Positions 37,577 through 47,282 of a stretch of DNA of 64,000 bases are shown in pieces. The stretch is from an uncultured Eubacteriales bacterium. GTDB taxonomy: Bacteria; Bacillota; Clostridia; Oscillospirales; Oscillospiraceae. How positions within the stretch are numbered: the stretch's first letter is position 1; each line of letters begins with the position of its first letter. The position numbers and the translations under genes are program-made. The DNA is taken from positions 83,314-147,313 of the forward strand of contig UREY01000001.1 of NCBI GenBank assembly GCA_900546915.1, read 5' to 3'. The notes below the pieces were generated by a model. That model did not search any database. It saw nothing but the letters and a program-made list of their open reading frames with translations, and was not told the origin of the DNA.

Positions 37577-40012
37577 TTATGCCTTTTTCATATGCGAAGA
37601 TGCCGTTTTCGCCATCAGTCTTTTGGTTCCCACCTGGTCGAACGCAACTTCCAACAGGGCGTCTCCTCCCATCTTCATCACAGACAATACCATTCCTTTT
37701 CCAAAGGCCTTGTGCACCACAAGATCTCCGGGGTGATAATCCACGAGAACCTGGGAAGCCGGTGCAGTAAAGTCGGAGCGTTCTGCCTGTTTGATATGAG
37801 CCTTTCGTTTTTCAACCGACGGATTGACGCGTTGACTCCTTCCATGAGAAGGAGCTCCTGATGATTCTCCATAGGCGGCTCTCGGCGCAGTGGCTTCGGC
37901 ATGATATCCCCCTCTGTACTCCACGCACGAATCAGGAATTTCCTTCAAGAAACGAGACGGTAAACAAGCGTTTGTCCGGCCGTAAAGCATACGCTGGTGG
38001 GCGTAGGAAATGGTCAGCCGCTCTCTTGCACGGGTAATCGCTACATAACACAGACGGCGCTCCTCCTCCATTTCCTCCGGCTCGCCAATGGCCCGTATAC
38101 CGGGAAAGAGTCCCTCCTCCAGTCCTACTAAAAACACCTGAGGAAACTCCAGGCCTTTGGCGCTGTGCATCGTCATCATGACCACCGCGTCGGCAGAAGC
38201 GTCATATTGCTCTATGTCGGTATACAGGGCGATTTCTTCTAAAAAACCAGCCAGGGTCGGTTCCTCTGCATGTTCCACGTAGCTCACAATTGTGGATTTC
38301 AGCTCGCGGACATTCTCCAGTCGAGCTTGGTTTTCCTCTGTGTTTTTTTCCTGCAGCATGGCGGCGTAGCCTGTGCGGATCAGTAACTCTTCATAAAAAT
38401 CCGGCAGGGACATGCCGTCTTCTAAAAGTCCGGCGCAGCCCTCCAGCATCTGCGTAAACTTTTGCAGTTTTTCAGCCGGACGTTCCAAGGCTGCATAGGC
38501 CTCCGGGTGGGAAATGATGTCGTATAGAGGCCTGCCCTCCGCTTGTGCCAGACGTTCCACCATCTCCATGGTTTTCCCACCCAAGCCACGTGGGGGATTG
38601 TTAATGACCCGGCGCAGCCGGAGATCGTCCGACCGGTTGTTCAGAACCCACAGATAGGCCAGCATATCCTTTACCTCAGCCCGGTCAAAATATCGCGTTC
38701 CGCCAATGATGCGGTATGGGATGCCATTTCTCTTGAAGGAATATTCCAGGGCGTTGGACTGCACGTTGGTCCGATACAAAACGGCAAAGTCCCGAAAACC
38801 ATGCCCGTGCGATCTAGCCAGAATCTGGCCTGAGACAAAGTTGGCCTCTTCGCTTTCGTTGTACGCCTCATAAATCAGGATCGGCTCACCCGAACCGTTG
38901 TCCGTCCAAAGCGTTTTTCCCTTTCGCCCCTGATTGTTGGCGATCACGCCATTGGCCGCGTTTAGAATAGCTTGCGTGGAGCGGTAATTCTGCTCCAGGC
39001 GGATGGTTCTGGCGCCGGGATATTCTTGTTCAAAATTTAAAATATTTTCAATGGTCGCACCCCGAAACCGGTAAATACTTTGATCGTCGTCACCTACTAC
39101 GCAGATATTTTCCCGTCCGCCTGCCAACAGCTTCGCCAAACGGTATTGCAGATGATTGGTATCCTGGTACTCGTCAATGAGTACGTAGCGAAACTTCTTC
39201 TGGTAGTATTCCCGGGCCTCGGGGAAATTTTCCAGAATTTCCACGGTCAAATATATGATATCGTCAAAATCGACTGCGTGGTTGGCCTTCAGCCGTTTTT
39301 GATAAGTTTCATAGGCTGTGGCAATTTTTTCCAGACGATAATCGCCACTGGCATGTGCGGTCTTGGAAAAATCCTCCGGAGACTGCATCTGATCCTTGGC
39401 CCGGCTGATCATGCTCAGAACCGATTTGGCAGGAAAGGCCTTGTCATCCAAATTCATGGACTTTATGACATCCTTCATGACACGCTCGGAATCCGACGTG
39501 TCATAAATGGTAAAACTACGGCTGTAACCCAGACGCTCAATTTCCCGCCGCAAAATCCGGCAGCAAGCCGAATGAAAGGTCATAGCCCATACATCGTATG
39601 CTCTGGGCCCCACAGCCGCCTCCAGGCGGCTCTTCAACTCATTGGCAGCCTTATTGGTAAAGGTAATTGCAATGATGCTCCAAGGCGCCGCCGGGCGCAG
39701 GGCACAGAGCCGGTCGGCGCGCTCTTTTTCTTCTTTTGTTACAGTTTGGCCCAAGCTCTCCAAGAATTGCAGATCCTCCTCCGCCACGCCCCAGGGCACT
39801 TCCGCGCTGTCGCTGCCGCAGCCATAAGAGATTAGGTTGGCAATTCGATGAATGAGCACCGTGGTTTTTCCGCTTCCAGCACCGGCCAGCAGAAGCAACG
39901 GTCCTTCTGTGGTCAGGACAGCCTGACGCTGCATAGGGTTTAACTGCCCAAATTGAGTTTCAATATACCGCCTTCGGGCCATTGCAAATTTGGTTTCAAA
40001 ATTCTCTGCCAT
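37577..40012 (-). CDS. pcrA: UvrD/PcrA-type 3'-5' DNA helicase
   Basis: Superfamily 1A helicase for repair and removal of conflicts with RNA polymerase. Motifs in order: LNPMQRQAV (Q), AGAGSGKTTVL (Walker A), ITFTNKAANEL (Ia), LIDEYQDTNHLQ (II), VGDDDQSIYRFRGA (III), EQNYRST (IV), MMTMHSAKGLEF (V), CYVAITRARERL (VI). The last 55 residues (GDLVVHKAFGKGMVLSVMK) form the Tudor-like RNAP-contact domain. The ATG at 40012 has AAGGATGG at the right distance; the ATG at 40024 does not. Confidence 0.96.
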   Translation of the reverse strand: MAENFETKFAMARRRYIETQFGQLNPMQRQAVLTTEGPLLLLAGAGSGKTTVLIHRIANLISYGCGSDSAEVPWGVAEEDLQFLESLGQTVTKEEKERADRLCALRPAAPWSIIAITFTNKAANELKSRLEAAVGPRAYDVWAMTFHSACCRILRREIERLGYSRSFTIYDTSDSERVMKDVIKSMNLDDKAFPAKSVLSMISRAKDQMQSPEDFSKTAHASGDYRLEKIATAYETYQKRLKANHAVDFDDIIYLTVEILENFPEAREYYQKKFRYVLIDEYQDTNHLQYRLAKLLAGGRENICVVGDDDQSIYRFRGATIENILNFEQEYPGARTIRLEQNYRSTQAILNAANGVIANNQGRKGKTLWTDNGSGEPILIYEAYNESEEANFVSGQILARSHGHGFRDFAVLYRTNVQSNALEYSFKRNGIPYRIIGGTRYFDRAEVKDMLAYLWVLNNRSDDLRLRRVINNPPRGLGGKTMEMVERLAQAEGRPLYDIISHPEAYAALERPAEKLQKFTQMLEGCAGLLEDGMSLPDFYEELLIRTGYAAMLQEKNTEENQARLENVRELKSTIVSYVEHAEEPTLAGFLEEIALYTDIEQYDASADAVVMMTMHSAKGLEFPQVFLVGLEEGLFPGIRAIGEPEEMEEERRLCYVAITRARERLTISYAHQRMLYGRTNACLPSRFLKEIPDSCVEYRGGYHAEATAPRAAYGESSGAPSHGRSQRVNPSVEKRKAHIKQAERSDFTAPASQVLVDYHPGDLVVHKAFGKGMVLSVMKMGGDALLEVAFDQVGTKRLMAKTASSHMKKA

Positions 40013-40127
40013 AGCATTTCCCATCCTTGTGTGATAGGTCTATTTTATTACATTTTTCGGAGAGCGTAAAGTGGCAAAAGCCACAAAATGCCAATCGTTT
40101 TTGCGTTCCTTCCGCATATCCAGAAAA

Positions 40128-40167
40128 AAGGAACTGCAGCCTTTTGGTTGCTGCAGCTCCATTTTTT
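40128..40167. terminator. Bidirectional terminator between pcrA and the coiled-coil gene
   Basis: GGAACTGCAGC (40130-40140) pairs with GCTGCAGCTCC (40150-40160), with A runs on the left and T runs on the right, so it works on both strands. Confidence 0.85.
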
Positions 40168-40173
40168 CAGTTT

Positions 40174-40674
40174 TTACACATCCTCAATAATGGGAGAAGC
40201 CGCCCGTTCCTGGGGATTCACCAATTTCCGGAAACGGCTGCGGGACTCGCGAATTTCCCCAAGCGCCTCTGCAATGGCTTCCTCCGTGCGCTTCAGAGAA
40301 TCGTCCACATAGTCATTGGTGACTTGCTTGAGCTCCTTGATCTTGCTCTGTGCGTTGCGAATCATTTCTTCCGCCTGTACCTGCGCCTCTTTATAGGTCG
40401 CCTCCTGGGAAACCAGCTGCTTTGCTTGGGATTGAGCCTGCCGCACCAGGCCTTCTGCCTCTCGTTTCGCCTTAGCAATCAATTCATTGCGGGAATCCAC
40501 AATGGTCTTCGCCTGCTTCAGCTCTCCGGGCAGCTGATTGCTGATTTCATCCAGCATATCCAGCACTTTGTCCCGCTCCACAATGCACTTATCGGCACCA
40601 AGAGGAAGGGAACGTGCATCTTGCACCATATCATATAATTTTGTAATCAATTCTTCGATGCCGTTGTCATGCAT
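40174..40674 (-). CDS. Coiled-coil protein of unknown function
   Basis: 166 residues, almost wholly helical. Residues about 40-150 are a charged coiled coil rich in Ala, Lys, Glu and Gln (AKREAEGLVRQAQSQAKQLVSQE), like DivIVA- or b-subunit-type proteins, without a membrane segment. It overlaps the end of coaD by eight bases and is the last gene of the uvrC-rsmD-coaD series. A role in cell division or polar scaffolding is possible but unproven. Confidence 0.8.
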   Translation of the reverse strand: MHDNGIEELITKLYDMVQDARSLPLGADKCIVERDKVLDMLDEISNQLPGELKQAKTIVDSRNELIAKAKREAEGLVRQAQSQAKQLVSQEATYKEAQVQAEEMIRNAQSKIKELKQVTNDYVDDSLKRTEEAIAEALGEIRESRSRFRKLVNPQERAASPIIEDV

Positions 40675-41176
40675 GGGTTGATCCTCCTTGTATTTTCATA
40701 GATTGAATGCGTTTTTGAAAGTCCGGTATAATCTCCGCTGGCAAGAAATCCTGTAAATCCACATCGTAATACGCCAGTTCTTTTACCGTACTAGAACTCA
40801 AATACATGTACTGATGCTCCGAGGTCAGAAACATGGTGTCCAACTCCGGGTTAATCTTGTGGTTGATCAGGGCCATCTGAAACTCGTTTTCAAAGTCGGA
40901 TGTCGCCCGCAGACCTTTTACCACAACACAGCTGCCCCGCCGCTTGGCGTAGGTGGCCAGGAGCTCGTCGGCATGATCGATCTCCACATTGGGCAAATCC
41001 CGTGTGACCCGGCGGAGCATCTCGGTCCGCTCTTCTCTGGTAAACAGCGGCTTTTTCCCCGCATTGACCATGACGCAAACAATGAGCTTGTCAAAAATGT
41101 TGGCGGCGCGCCGGATGATATTCAGGTGCCCATTGGTCACCGGATCAAAGCTACCGGGATAAATGGCAATTTTCAT
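40667..41176 (-). CDS. coaD: Phosphopantetheine adenylyltransferase
   Basis: Penultimate step of coenzyme A synthesis. YPGSFDPVTNGHLNII (with the TxGH nucleotidyl-transfer motif as TNGH), VVVKGLRATSDFENE and YMYLSSSTVKELA are diagnostic. 169 residues. Overlaps rsmD by four bases (ATGA), as in many Bacillota. Confidence 0.96.
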   Translation of the reverse strand: MKIAIYPGSFDPVTNGHLNIIRRAANIFDKLIVCVMVNAGKKPLFTREERTEMLRRVTRDLPNVEIDHADELLATYAKRRGSCVVVKGLRATSDFENEFQMALINHKINPELDTMFLTSEHQYMYLSSSTVKELAYYDVDLQDFLPAEIIPDFQKRIQSMKIQGGSTHA

Positions 41177-41733
41177 ATTTCATCCTCAGACTGTTGTTTT
41201 CGGAAAATCGAAATCAAGGTTTTTCCGTATTGATAGTCCCGCGACCGCTCCAATCCGGGCAGGCTGCACGTAAGCTCCTTTCCCTCCGGCCGCTCCGTCA
41301 CTATTATACCATGCTTGTCCAAAATGTCAATTTCTGATATCTTTTCCAGCGCATTTTCTAAGAAAGCTTCTGCATAGGGCGGGTCCAAAAAAATGATATG
41401 AAACGTATCTTTGCTGTGCTCCAAATAGCGGAGATAACCCCCTTGCACCACAGCGGCACGGTCGGACAATCCGGTCCGCCGCAGATTTTCCCGGACCAGC
41501 CGGCACGCGTCGAGCCGCATATCTACAAAGACGGCCCGCGCCGCTCCCCGGCTCAGCGCTTCAATTCCCAGCTGTCCGGTTCCGGCAAACAAATCCAACA
41601 CCCGGGCGCCCGGTATGTCGAACTGAATGGCGCTGAACAGCGCCTCTTTCACCCGTTCCGCCGTAGGGCGGGTGAGGAACCCCGTCGGCGTTTTCAGTTG
41701 AATGCCCCGGGCCGTTCCAGTAATCACTCGCAT
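41173..41733 (-). CDS. rsmD: 16S rRNA (guanine966-N2)-methyltransferase
   Basis: RITGTARGIQL-type start (RVITGTARGIQLKTP), RPTAERVKEALFSAI, the SAM-binding LDLFAGTGQLGIEALSRGA and the catalytic FLDPPYAEAF. 186 residues. Overlaps the uvrC end by ten bases and coaD by four. Confidence 0.95.
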   Translation of the reverse strand: MRVITGTARGIQLKTPTGFLTRPTAERVKEALFSAIQFDIPGARVLDLFAGTGQLGIEALSRGAARAVFVDMRLDACRLVRENLRRTGLSDRAAVVQGGYLRYLEHSKDTFHIIFLDPPYAEAFLENALEKISEIDILDKHGIIVTERPEGKELTCSLPGLERSRDYQYGKTLISIFRKQQSEDEI

Positions 41734-43553
41734 GGTGGCTCCTCCTTGTGAAAGTGTGCGTACACCTCTGCCGCCGCATCCGCCGGCAAGACCGATTGCA
41801 GCTCCTGCAGGCTCGCCCGTCCGATTGCCGTCAGAGACTGGAATCGGCGTAAAAGCGCTTCTTTCCGCTTGGGTCCGATCCCGGGTATTTGATCCAGCTG
41901 GGAGTAGCGCAGGCGCTTACTACGAAGCTCCCGGTGATAGGTGATGGCAAATCGGTGTGTTTCCTCCTGTATGGTACCAATCAGGGCGAATACGGCCGGA
42001 GCTCCATCCAGAGCAATCTCCTCCCCCTCCGGGGTCACCAGAGCCCGCGTTCGGTGCTTGTGATCCTTTACCATGCCAAACACCGGGAATGAAAGCTCCA
42101 GGGCCTCCAGAGCGCGCCTGGCGGTCTCTGCGTGTACCGTTCCACCGTCAATCAGCAGAAGATCCGGCCCTTGATCAAAGCCGGCGTCCCCCTTCTGGTA
42201 GCGGACAAAACGGCGCGTCACCACTTGCTGCATGGAGGCATAATCGTTCTGATCCTCCAGCCCCTCCACCTTAAACCGCTTATAATCTTTTTTGGAGGGC
42301 TTTCCATCCAAAAACACCACCATGGAAGCGACGATATCCGTCCCGGCTATATTGGAAATGTCGAAGGACTCCATCCGCCGGGGAGGCTGCTTCAAAGACA
42401 GCATCTTCCCCAGAAGCTGCAGCGTACCAGAAATCCGTTCCTCTCTGCTGGTGACCCGTTCGGCCTCTTGTAACGCATTTTCTCGGGCCAATTGGACCAT
42501 CTGGACATTGTCTCCCCGCTGCGGGACCCGGAAATGGGTGCGGCGTCCGGTGTTCTGGAGCATCAAATCTGAGAAAAGGCCGCTGTCCTCCATCTCCATC
42601 GGGAGTAAAACGATTTTCGGGGCGATGCCCCGCGCCAAATAGTACTGCTTGACCAAGCTGGACACCGCCGCCGCCGGATTGTCCTGGAACGGGTGGATTT
42701 CGTACTCTTTATCCAGGAGATTCCCCCCAGAGTAGTGCAGCACAACAAAGCAGCTCTTGGCCGCTGTTTGATCAAACCCGATTACGTCCGTATCCGCCAG
42801 GGAGCCGGCGGTCACCAGCTGTTTTTGCCCCAGGGCTTCTATCGCTTTCAGACGGTCCCGAAGCTCCGCCGCCCGCTCAAATTCCAGGTTTTCCGAGGCC
42901 TCCAGCATTTGATCGCGCAGCTCCTGCGCCAGCTTTTGGTAGTTGCCGCTCAGGAGAAGCTTGGCCTGCTCCATGGTATCCCGGTATTCCGCCGGACTCC
43001 GGCTCAGCTGACACCAGCCCCGGCATTGATTTAAATGATAGTTTAAGCAAGGTCTGTCCTTTCCCAGGTCTCTGGGAAATTGCCTGTTGCATCCCGGAAG
43101 CTTGAGGGCCAGGCGGATAGAGTCTAAAACATTCTGTGTCATTCCTCTGCTGCCGTAAGGGCCAAAGTAAGCGGCGCCGTCATGGGCCAATTTATTGACC
43201 AAAGTGATCTTGGGGTACTCCTCTGTCATATCCAACCTCAAATAGGGGTATCCCTTGTCGTCTTTCAGCAGGATATTATATTTGGGCATGTACCGTTTGA
43301 TCAGGGAGCATTCCAGAACCAGGGCCTCAAACTCGGAGGCCGCCACAATCACGTCAAAGTGGTCGATTTTAGAAACCATGACCTTGGTTTTAGGCGTATG
43401 AGCTGCGGAATCCTGAAAATATTGACTCACTCGGTTTTTCAGCTTTTTCGCTTTTCCAACATAAATGACCCGATTGGCCGCGTCCCGCATCACATACACT
43501 CCGGGAGAAAGCGGCAGCGTCAAGGCCTTGTCTTTTAGTTCTTCAAACGTCAT
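41724..43553 (-). CDS. uvrC: Excinuclease ABC subunit C
   Basis: Makes both incisions in nucleotide excision repair. GIY-YIG domain at the N-terminus (SPGVYVMRDAANRVIYVGKAKKLKNRV), UvrB-binding UVR region, the RNase H-like C-terminal nuclease (ESFDISNIAGTDIVASMVVF, DLLLIDGG) and helix-hairpin-helix end (QIPGIGPKRKEALLRRF). The ATG at 43553 is the family start (MTFEELKDKALTLP); the frame upstream to 43766 is noncoding. 609 residues. Confidence 0.96.
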   Translation of the reverse strand: MTFEELKDKALTLPLSPGVYVMRDAANRVIYVGKAKKLKNRVSQYFQDSAAHTPKTKVMVSKIDHFDVIVAASEFEALVLECSLIKRYMPKYNILLKDDKGYPYLRLDMTEEYPKITLVNKLAHDGAAYFGPYGSRGMTQNVLDSIRLALKLPGCNRQFPRDLGKDRPCLNYHLNQCRGWCQLSRSPAEYRDTMEQAKLLLSGNYQKLAQELRDQMLEASENLEFERAAELRDRLKAIEALGQKQLVTAGSLADTDVIGFDQTAAKSCFVVLHYSGGNLLDKEYEIHPFQDNPAAAVSSLVKQYYLARGIAPKIVLLPMEMEDSGLFSDLMLQNTGRRTHFRVPQRGDNVQMVQLARENALQEAERVTSREERISGTLQLLGKMLSLKQPPRRMESFDISNIAGTDIVASMVVFLDGKPSKKDYKRFKVEGLEDQNDYASMQQVVTRRFVRYQKGDAGFDQGPDLLLIDGGTVHAETARRALEALELSFPVFGMVKDHKHRTRALVTPEGEEIALDGAPAVFALIGTIQEETHRFAITYHRELRSKRLRYSQLDQIPGIGPKRKEALLRRFQSLTAIGRASLQELQSVLPADAAAEVYAHFHKEEPPCE

Positions 43554-43577
43554 ACGAATCAACACCCAGAACAGCAA

Positions 43578-43619
43578 AACTGCCTCAGCGGCCGAAAAGC
43601 GGCCAGGCCTGAGGCAGTT
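43578..43619 (-). terminator. Terminator after the HPr-like gene
   Basis: AACTGCCTCA (43578-43587) pairs with TGAGGCAGTT (43610-43619), with a GGCC/GGCC inner stem. TTTTG follows on the minus strand, before uvrC. Confidence 0.85.
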
Positions 43620-43632
43620 ATAGCCGAAATTC

Positions 43633-43893
43633 TCACAGAATATCCCGCTGCAGCATACCGCACAGGGTGGCAACCGCCTCCTGCTCATCGGGGCCGTCGG
43701 CAGAAATTGTGACACTGGCACCTGTCCCAATGCACATCGACATAATGCCCAGGAGACTCTTGGCATTCATCTTCTTATTCCCTAATTCCACCCAGATGTT
43801 ACACCGATACTCGTTTGCCTTCTGAACAAAATAGGTGACCTGCTCGTTGCTCAGGCCGGAAGGATTTTTTACCACCGTCTGCTGTTTATACAT
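43633..43893 (-). CDS. HPr/Crh-like protein lacking the phosphorylatable histidine
   Basis: 86 residues with the HPr fold pattern. The usual NPSGLHARPA is NPSGLSNEQV, so His15 is Ser. The regulatory serine region is kept (MNAKSLLGIMSM, Ser46 equivalent). In Bacilli the HPr paralogue Crh also lacks His15 and acts only in carbon catabolite control through Ser46 phosphorylation; a similar role is inferred here. The ATG at 43893 follows AAGGAG; upstream ATGs are not supported. Stands between mutS2 and uvrC. Confidence 0.88.
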   Translation of the reverse strand: MYKQQTVVKNPSGLSNEQVTYFVQKANEYRCNIWVELGNKKMNAKSLLGIMSMCIGTGASVTISADGPDEQEAVATLCGMLQRDIL

Positions 43894-43973
43894 GTTCGAT
43901 CTCACTCCTTGAATGCAGTCCCTTACAGCATTTACATGCTTCATCTAGTATCATACCAAATTTACGCCAAAAG

Positions 43974-46352
43974 TCAACTAAATTCTGCAATCGTCACCCC
44001 GTCTTCCCCCTCGCCGTACGTGCCGAGACGAAACTTTTTGACAAATTTATTCCGGCGCAAATCCTCCTGCACCGCAGAGCGCAGCGCTCCGGTTCCTTTT
44101 CCGTGAATAATCCGAACGGTGGATAAATTGGCGCGCATGGCCTCATCCAAAAACCGGTCCAACACACAGGTCGCTTCTATGGCGTCCATGCCGCGCAGAT
44201 CGATCTCGCTGGACATGGCGGCAGTTCTCATTTCCCGGCCCGAGTGCGCAGGCCGCTCCTTTTTTACCTGGAATTGATTGGCATCTTCCAGAAGGTATAC
44301 CTCCTCTGGTTTCACCGTCATTTTCAGAATCCCCGCCTGAAGCGTATACGTACCGTCTTTCTGAATGGCAATCACGCTGGCCTTAGTCCCCAGCTTCAGC
44401 AGTTCCACCGTATCGCCCAATTGAATGGCTCTGGTGGGCTTGGGCCGCTCCACCGGCTGATGGTGGGCAGCCAACCGCTCTTCCGCCTCATGGAGGTTCC
44501 GGCGCAGATCTGCCTGCCGCTGATTGATGCCCTGGGCGTCTGCCGCATCGCGCATCTGCTTTCGCAGCTGTTTCAGCTCCTCCGAAACCTGATTGGCCGT
44601 ACGGCGAGCATCGTCCAGGATTCCCTGGGCCTCCCGGCGCGCTTTCTCAACAGCTTTGTCCCGCTCCTTTTGAATTTGAGCGTGAAAGACTTCGCTCTCA
44701 TTGTGAATCTTTTGAGTCTCCTGGCGAAGACGCTCGGCCTCCTTTCGGGCCGCTTCCATCTGCTGCCGTTGGGCCTCCAGCTGGGACAGAACATCTTCAA
44801 AGTCTTTGTCGCTTTGACTGACCATGTCTCCGGCTTTTTTTATAATTTCCTCCGACAGGCCTAATTTTCTGGAAATCGCGAAGGCATTGGATTTGCCGGG
44901 TATTCCAATGAGCAGCCGGTAGGTCGGGCGAAGCGTCTCCACGTCAAATTCACAGGAGGCGTTGATCACACCCGGTGTGCGCATAGCATAGAGCTTCAGC
45001 TCGGCGTAATGGGTCGTTGCAACCACCCGGCTTCCCATGGTCCGGCAAAATTCAATAATGGCCATGGCCAACGCGGCGCCCTCGGCCGGATCGGTACCTG
45101 CACCCAACTCGTCGAATAAAATGAGAGACCGGTTATCACACTGGCCTGTCACATCTACGATCGTGCGCATATGCGATGAGAAGGTGGACAGGGACTGCTG
45201 GATGGATTGCTCATCGCCAATATCCGCCAAAACCCGGTCGAAGGTGGACAGGCGGCTGCCGTCTCCAGCCGGAATGTGCAGGCCGCACTCTGCCATCAGG
45301 GTCAAAAGGCCGATGGTTTTCAAGGTAACCGTTTTTCCGCCTGTGTTAGGTCCTGTGATGATCATGCAGTCGAAATCCGTGCCCAGGCGCAGGCTCACCG
45401 GTACCACAATCTTCGGGTCAATCAGCGGATGCCGCGCCTTTTTTAAGTCAATTTCACCCGCATCATTCATAATAGGCGCTCCGGCTCGCATTTGGTAGGA
45501 CAGCCTGGATTTGGCAAAGATCACATCCAGCTGGGTTAACAGCCGGTAATTCTCGGAAATGTCCTCCCGATGCGCCGCCGCTTCGGCAGACAGCTCCGCC
45601 AGAATCCGCTCGATTTCCTTCTTCTCCTTCATTGCCAGCTCTCGCAGAGCGTTGTTGGCATTCACTGCCGACATTGGTTCAATAAAAAAGGTGGAACCGG
45701 TGGCGGAGACGTCATGGACCAAACCCGGCACCTCGTTTTTGCATTCGCTTTTCACCGGAACGACGTAACGGCCCTGACGGATGGTTACAATGGGCTCCCG
45801 CAGGTATTTGGAATAAGCCGGAGAAGAAATCACTTTCTGCAGGCTCTCCCGAATCCTTGCGCTCTGCTGACGCATATGGCGGCGAATATCCGATAGAGCG
45901 GGGCTCGCAGCATCGGCAATCTCCTCTTCCGACAAAATGGCGCCGGTGATGCGGTCCTCCAAATATTTATTGGGCGTCAGCGCCTGGAACAAGGGTGTGA
46001 GCACGTTGGGCTCCATATCCTCGCTCCAATAGTGCTTGACCGATCTGGCATTGCGCAGAACGCCTGCAATGTGAAGCAGCTCTGTGGTGGACAGACTGCC
46101 CCCTCGGTCCGCCCGTTCCAAAGCGGCATTCACATTTTTTGCATCAGAAAAACCAGGCGCGCCCTGTACGGCAGACATGGTACAGGCCGCAGAAGTTTGC
46201 GCCAAAAGCTCCTGCACCTCCTCCAGGTCTGTAGCGGGGCGCAGCTCCCGGCAGGCAATTTTGCCATCTTCCGAGCCGGCACACTGGGCCAACATCTCCA
46301 GGACCCGGTCCAGCTCCAATTTTTGAGTCGATTTTTCATACAATTCCGACAT
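43974..46352 (-). CDS. mutS2: Endonuclease MutS2
   Basis: 792 residues. Clamp/lever helices, then the ABC-type ATPase: ITGPNTGGKTVTLKTIGL (Walker A), STFSSHMRTI, LILFDELGAGTDPAEGAALA (Walker B) and VVATTHYAELK. A long coiled coil (about 510-630) leads to a KOW-like segment and the C-terminal Smr nuclease (EIDLRGMDAIEA, IIHGKGTGALR). In Bacillota MutS2 also rescues collided ribosomes. SD AGGAGAATGAT precedes the ATG. Confidence 0.96.
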   Translation of the reverse strand: MSELYEKSTQKLELDRVLEMLAQCAGSEDGKIACRELRPATDLEEVQELLAQTSAACTMSAVQGAPGFSDAKNVNAALERADRGGSLSTTELLHIAGVLRNARSVKHYWSEDMEPNVLTPLFQALTPNKYLEDRITGAILSEEEIADAASPALSDIRRHMRQQSARIRESLQKVISSPAYSKYLREPIVTIRQGRYVVPVKSECKNEVPGLVHDVSATGSTFFIEPMSAVNANNALRELAMKEKKEIERILAELSAEAAAHREDISENYRLLTQLDVIFAKSRLSYQMRAGAPIMNDAGEIDLKKARHPLIDPKIVVPVSLRLGTDFDCMIITGPNTGGKTVTLKTIGLLTLMAECGLHIPAGDGSRLSTFDRVLADIGDEQSIQQSLSTFSSHMRTIVDVTGQCDNRSLILFDELGAGTDPAEGAALAMAIIEFCRTMGSRVVATTHYAELKLYAMRTPGVINASCEFDVETLRPTYRLLIGIPGKSNAFAISRKLGLSEEIIKKAGDMVSQSDKDFEDVLSQLEAQRQQMEAARKEAERLRQETQKIHNESEVFHAQIQKERDKAVEKARREAQGILDDARRTANQVSEELKQLRKQMRDAADAQGINQRQADLRRNLHEAEERLAAHHQPVERPKPTRAIQLGDTVELLKLGTKASVIAIQKDGTYTLQAGILKMTVKPEEVYLLEDANQFQVKKERPAHSGREMRTAAMSSEIDLRGMDAIEATCVLDRFLDEAMRANLSTVRIIHGKGTGALRSAVQEDLRRNKFVKKFRLGTYGEGEDGVTIAEFS

Positions 46353-46436
46353 ATCATTCTCCTATTGCTTTTCAACCGGAGCTTGACACAAAAAGCCGGT
46401 TAGATTGGTCATACTCCGAATCGTATATCTCCACAA

Positions 46437-46475
46437 CTCTGCGGCGCAGAGATCCCGCCGCAGTTCTTCCCGCCA
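46437..46475 (-). terminator. Possible terminator after recO
   Basis: CTGCGGC and GCCGCAG arms lie about 30-65 bases downstream of the recO stop on the minus strand; the T run is poor. Confidence 0.4.
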
Positions 46476-46502
46476 TGAAGCAGTATATTTGACATCCTCG
46501 TT

Positions 46503-47282
46503 TTATGTACGGCTTAGTCCATGGCCTTCATCGCCAGTATCCATAGCTGGAAACAAAGAATGATAGAAATCCAATGTGGTAAAGCCGCGCTCCAACTGCG
46601 TGGAAAGATAGCGCTCTGCCAGGCCGCTGAAGGCCCGGAGAGAGGCATCCTGCAGTTGAAAGGAAAACAATTTAGACGAGGGACAATCCGTCACATAGCG
46701 CATCGCCGCCAAAATACCTGGAGTAACCGGCAAGCGCACTCCGTCTGTACTGTGGCAGCCTGCGCATTCCAAGCAGCCGCCGGTCAGGACGAACCGGTCG
46801 GGCTCTGGATTCCCACAAATGCGGCACTCTCCCAAATCCGGCGCGTAGCCCGCCAGACAGGCCGCCCGGAGCTCAAAGGCTCCTTTGACCAGCAACTGGG
46901 GCCGGTGAAGCTTGCCCAAGGCATACAGTCCATTCAAAGTCAGGGACAACAGCTCCGGATTGGGGTCATCCTCCTGGGAGAGCACCTCCGCCACCTGGGC
47001 AAAATAGGTGCCCAGAGACAGAAGCTCCAAATCCGCGCGGAGCTCCGGGAACAGCTCCACCGTCTGCGCTTCGTTTACGGTACTCATCCCACGGTATTCA
47101 AAAACCGTGAACTCCGAGCAGGCCAGCAGCTGACACGCCGCTTTCATGGGGCTTCTGGACCGGCGAACCCCCCGGGCCTTCAGCGTCATTTTCCCACAGT
47201 CCCGGGTTAAAACCGTAAGCAACTTGTCCGTGTCTCGATAGGCTACTTCTCGCAGAACCAGTCCCTGCGTCTTCCAATACAT
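46503..47282 (-). CDS. recO: DNA repair protein RecO
   Basis: 259 residues. OB-fold N-terminus (KTQGLVLREVAYRDTDKLLTVLTRD), helical middle and the zinc cysteines CRICGNPEP and CLECAGC. It loads RecA on SSB-covered DNA with RecF/RecR. SD GGAGG lies inside the upstream yqzL frame. Its position after era and yqzL follows the conserved Bacillota order. Confidence 0.94.
   Translation of the reverse strand: MYWKTQGLVLREVAYRDTDKLLTVLTRDCGKMTLKARGVRRSRSPMKAACQLLACSEFTVFEYRGMSTVNEAQTVELFPELRADLELLSLGTYFAQVAEVLSQEDDPNPELLSLTLNGLYALGKLHRPQLLVKGAFELRAACLAGYAPDLGECRICGNPEPDRFVLTGGCLECAGCHSTDGVRLPVTPGILAAMRYVTDCPSSKLFSFQLQDASLRAFSGLAERYLSTQLERGFTTLDFYHSLFPAMDTGDEGHGLSRT

Noticed and set aside
43554..43766. 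N-terminal extension of UvrC
   Set aside because: It crosses the terminator of the HPr-like gene and the family start is at 43553.
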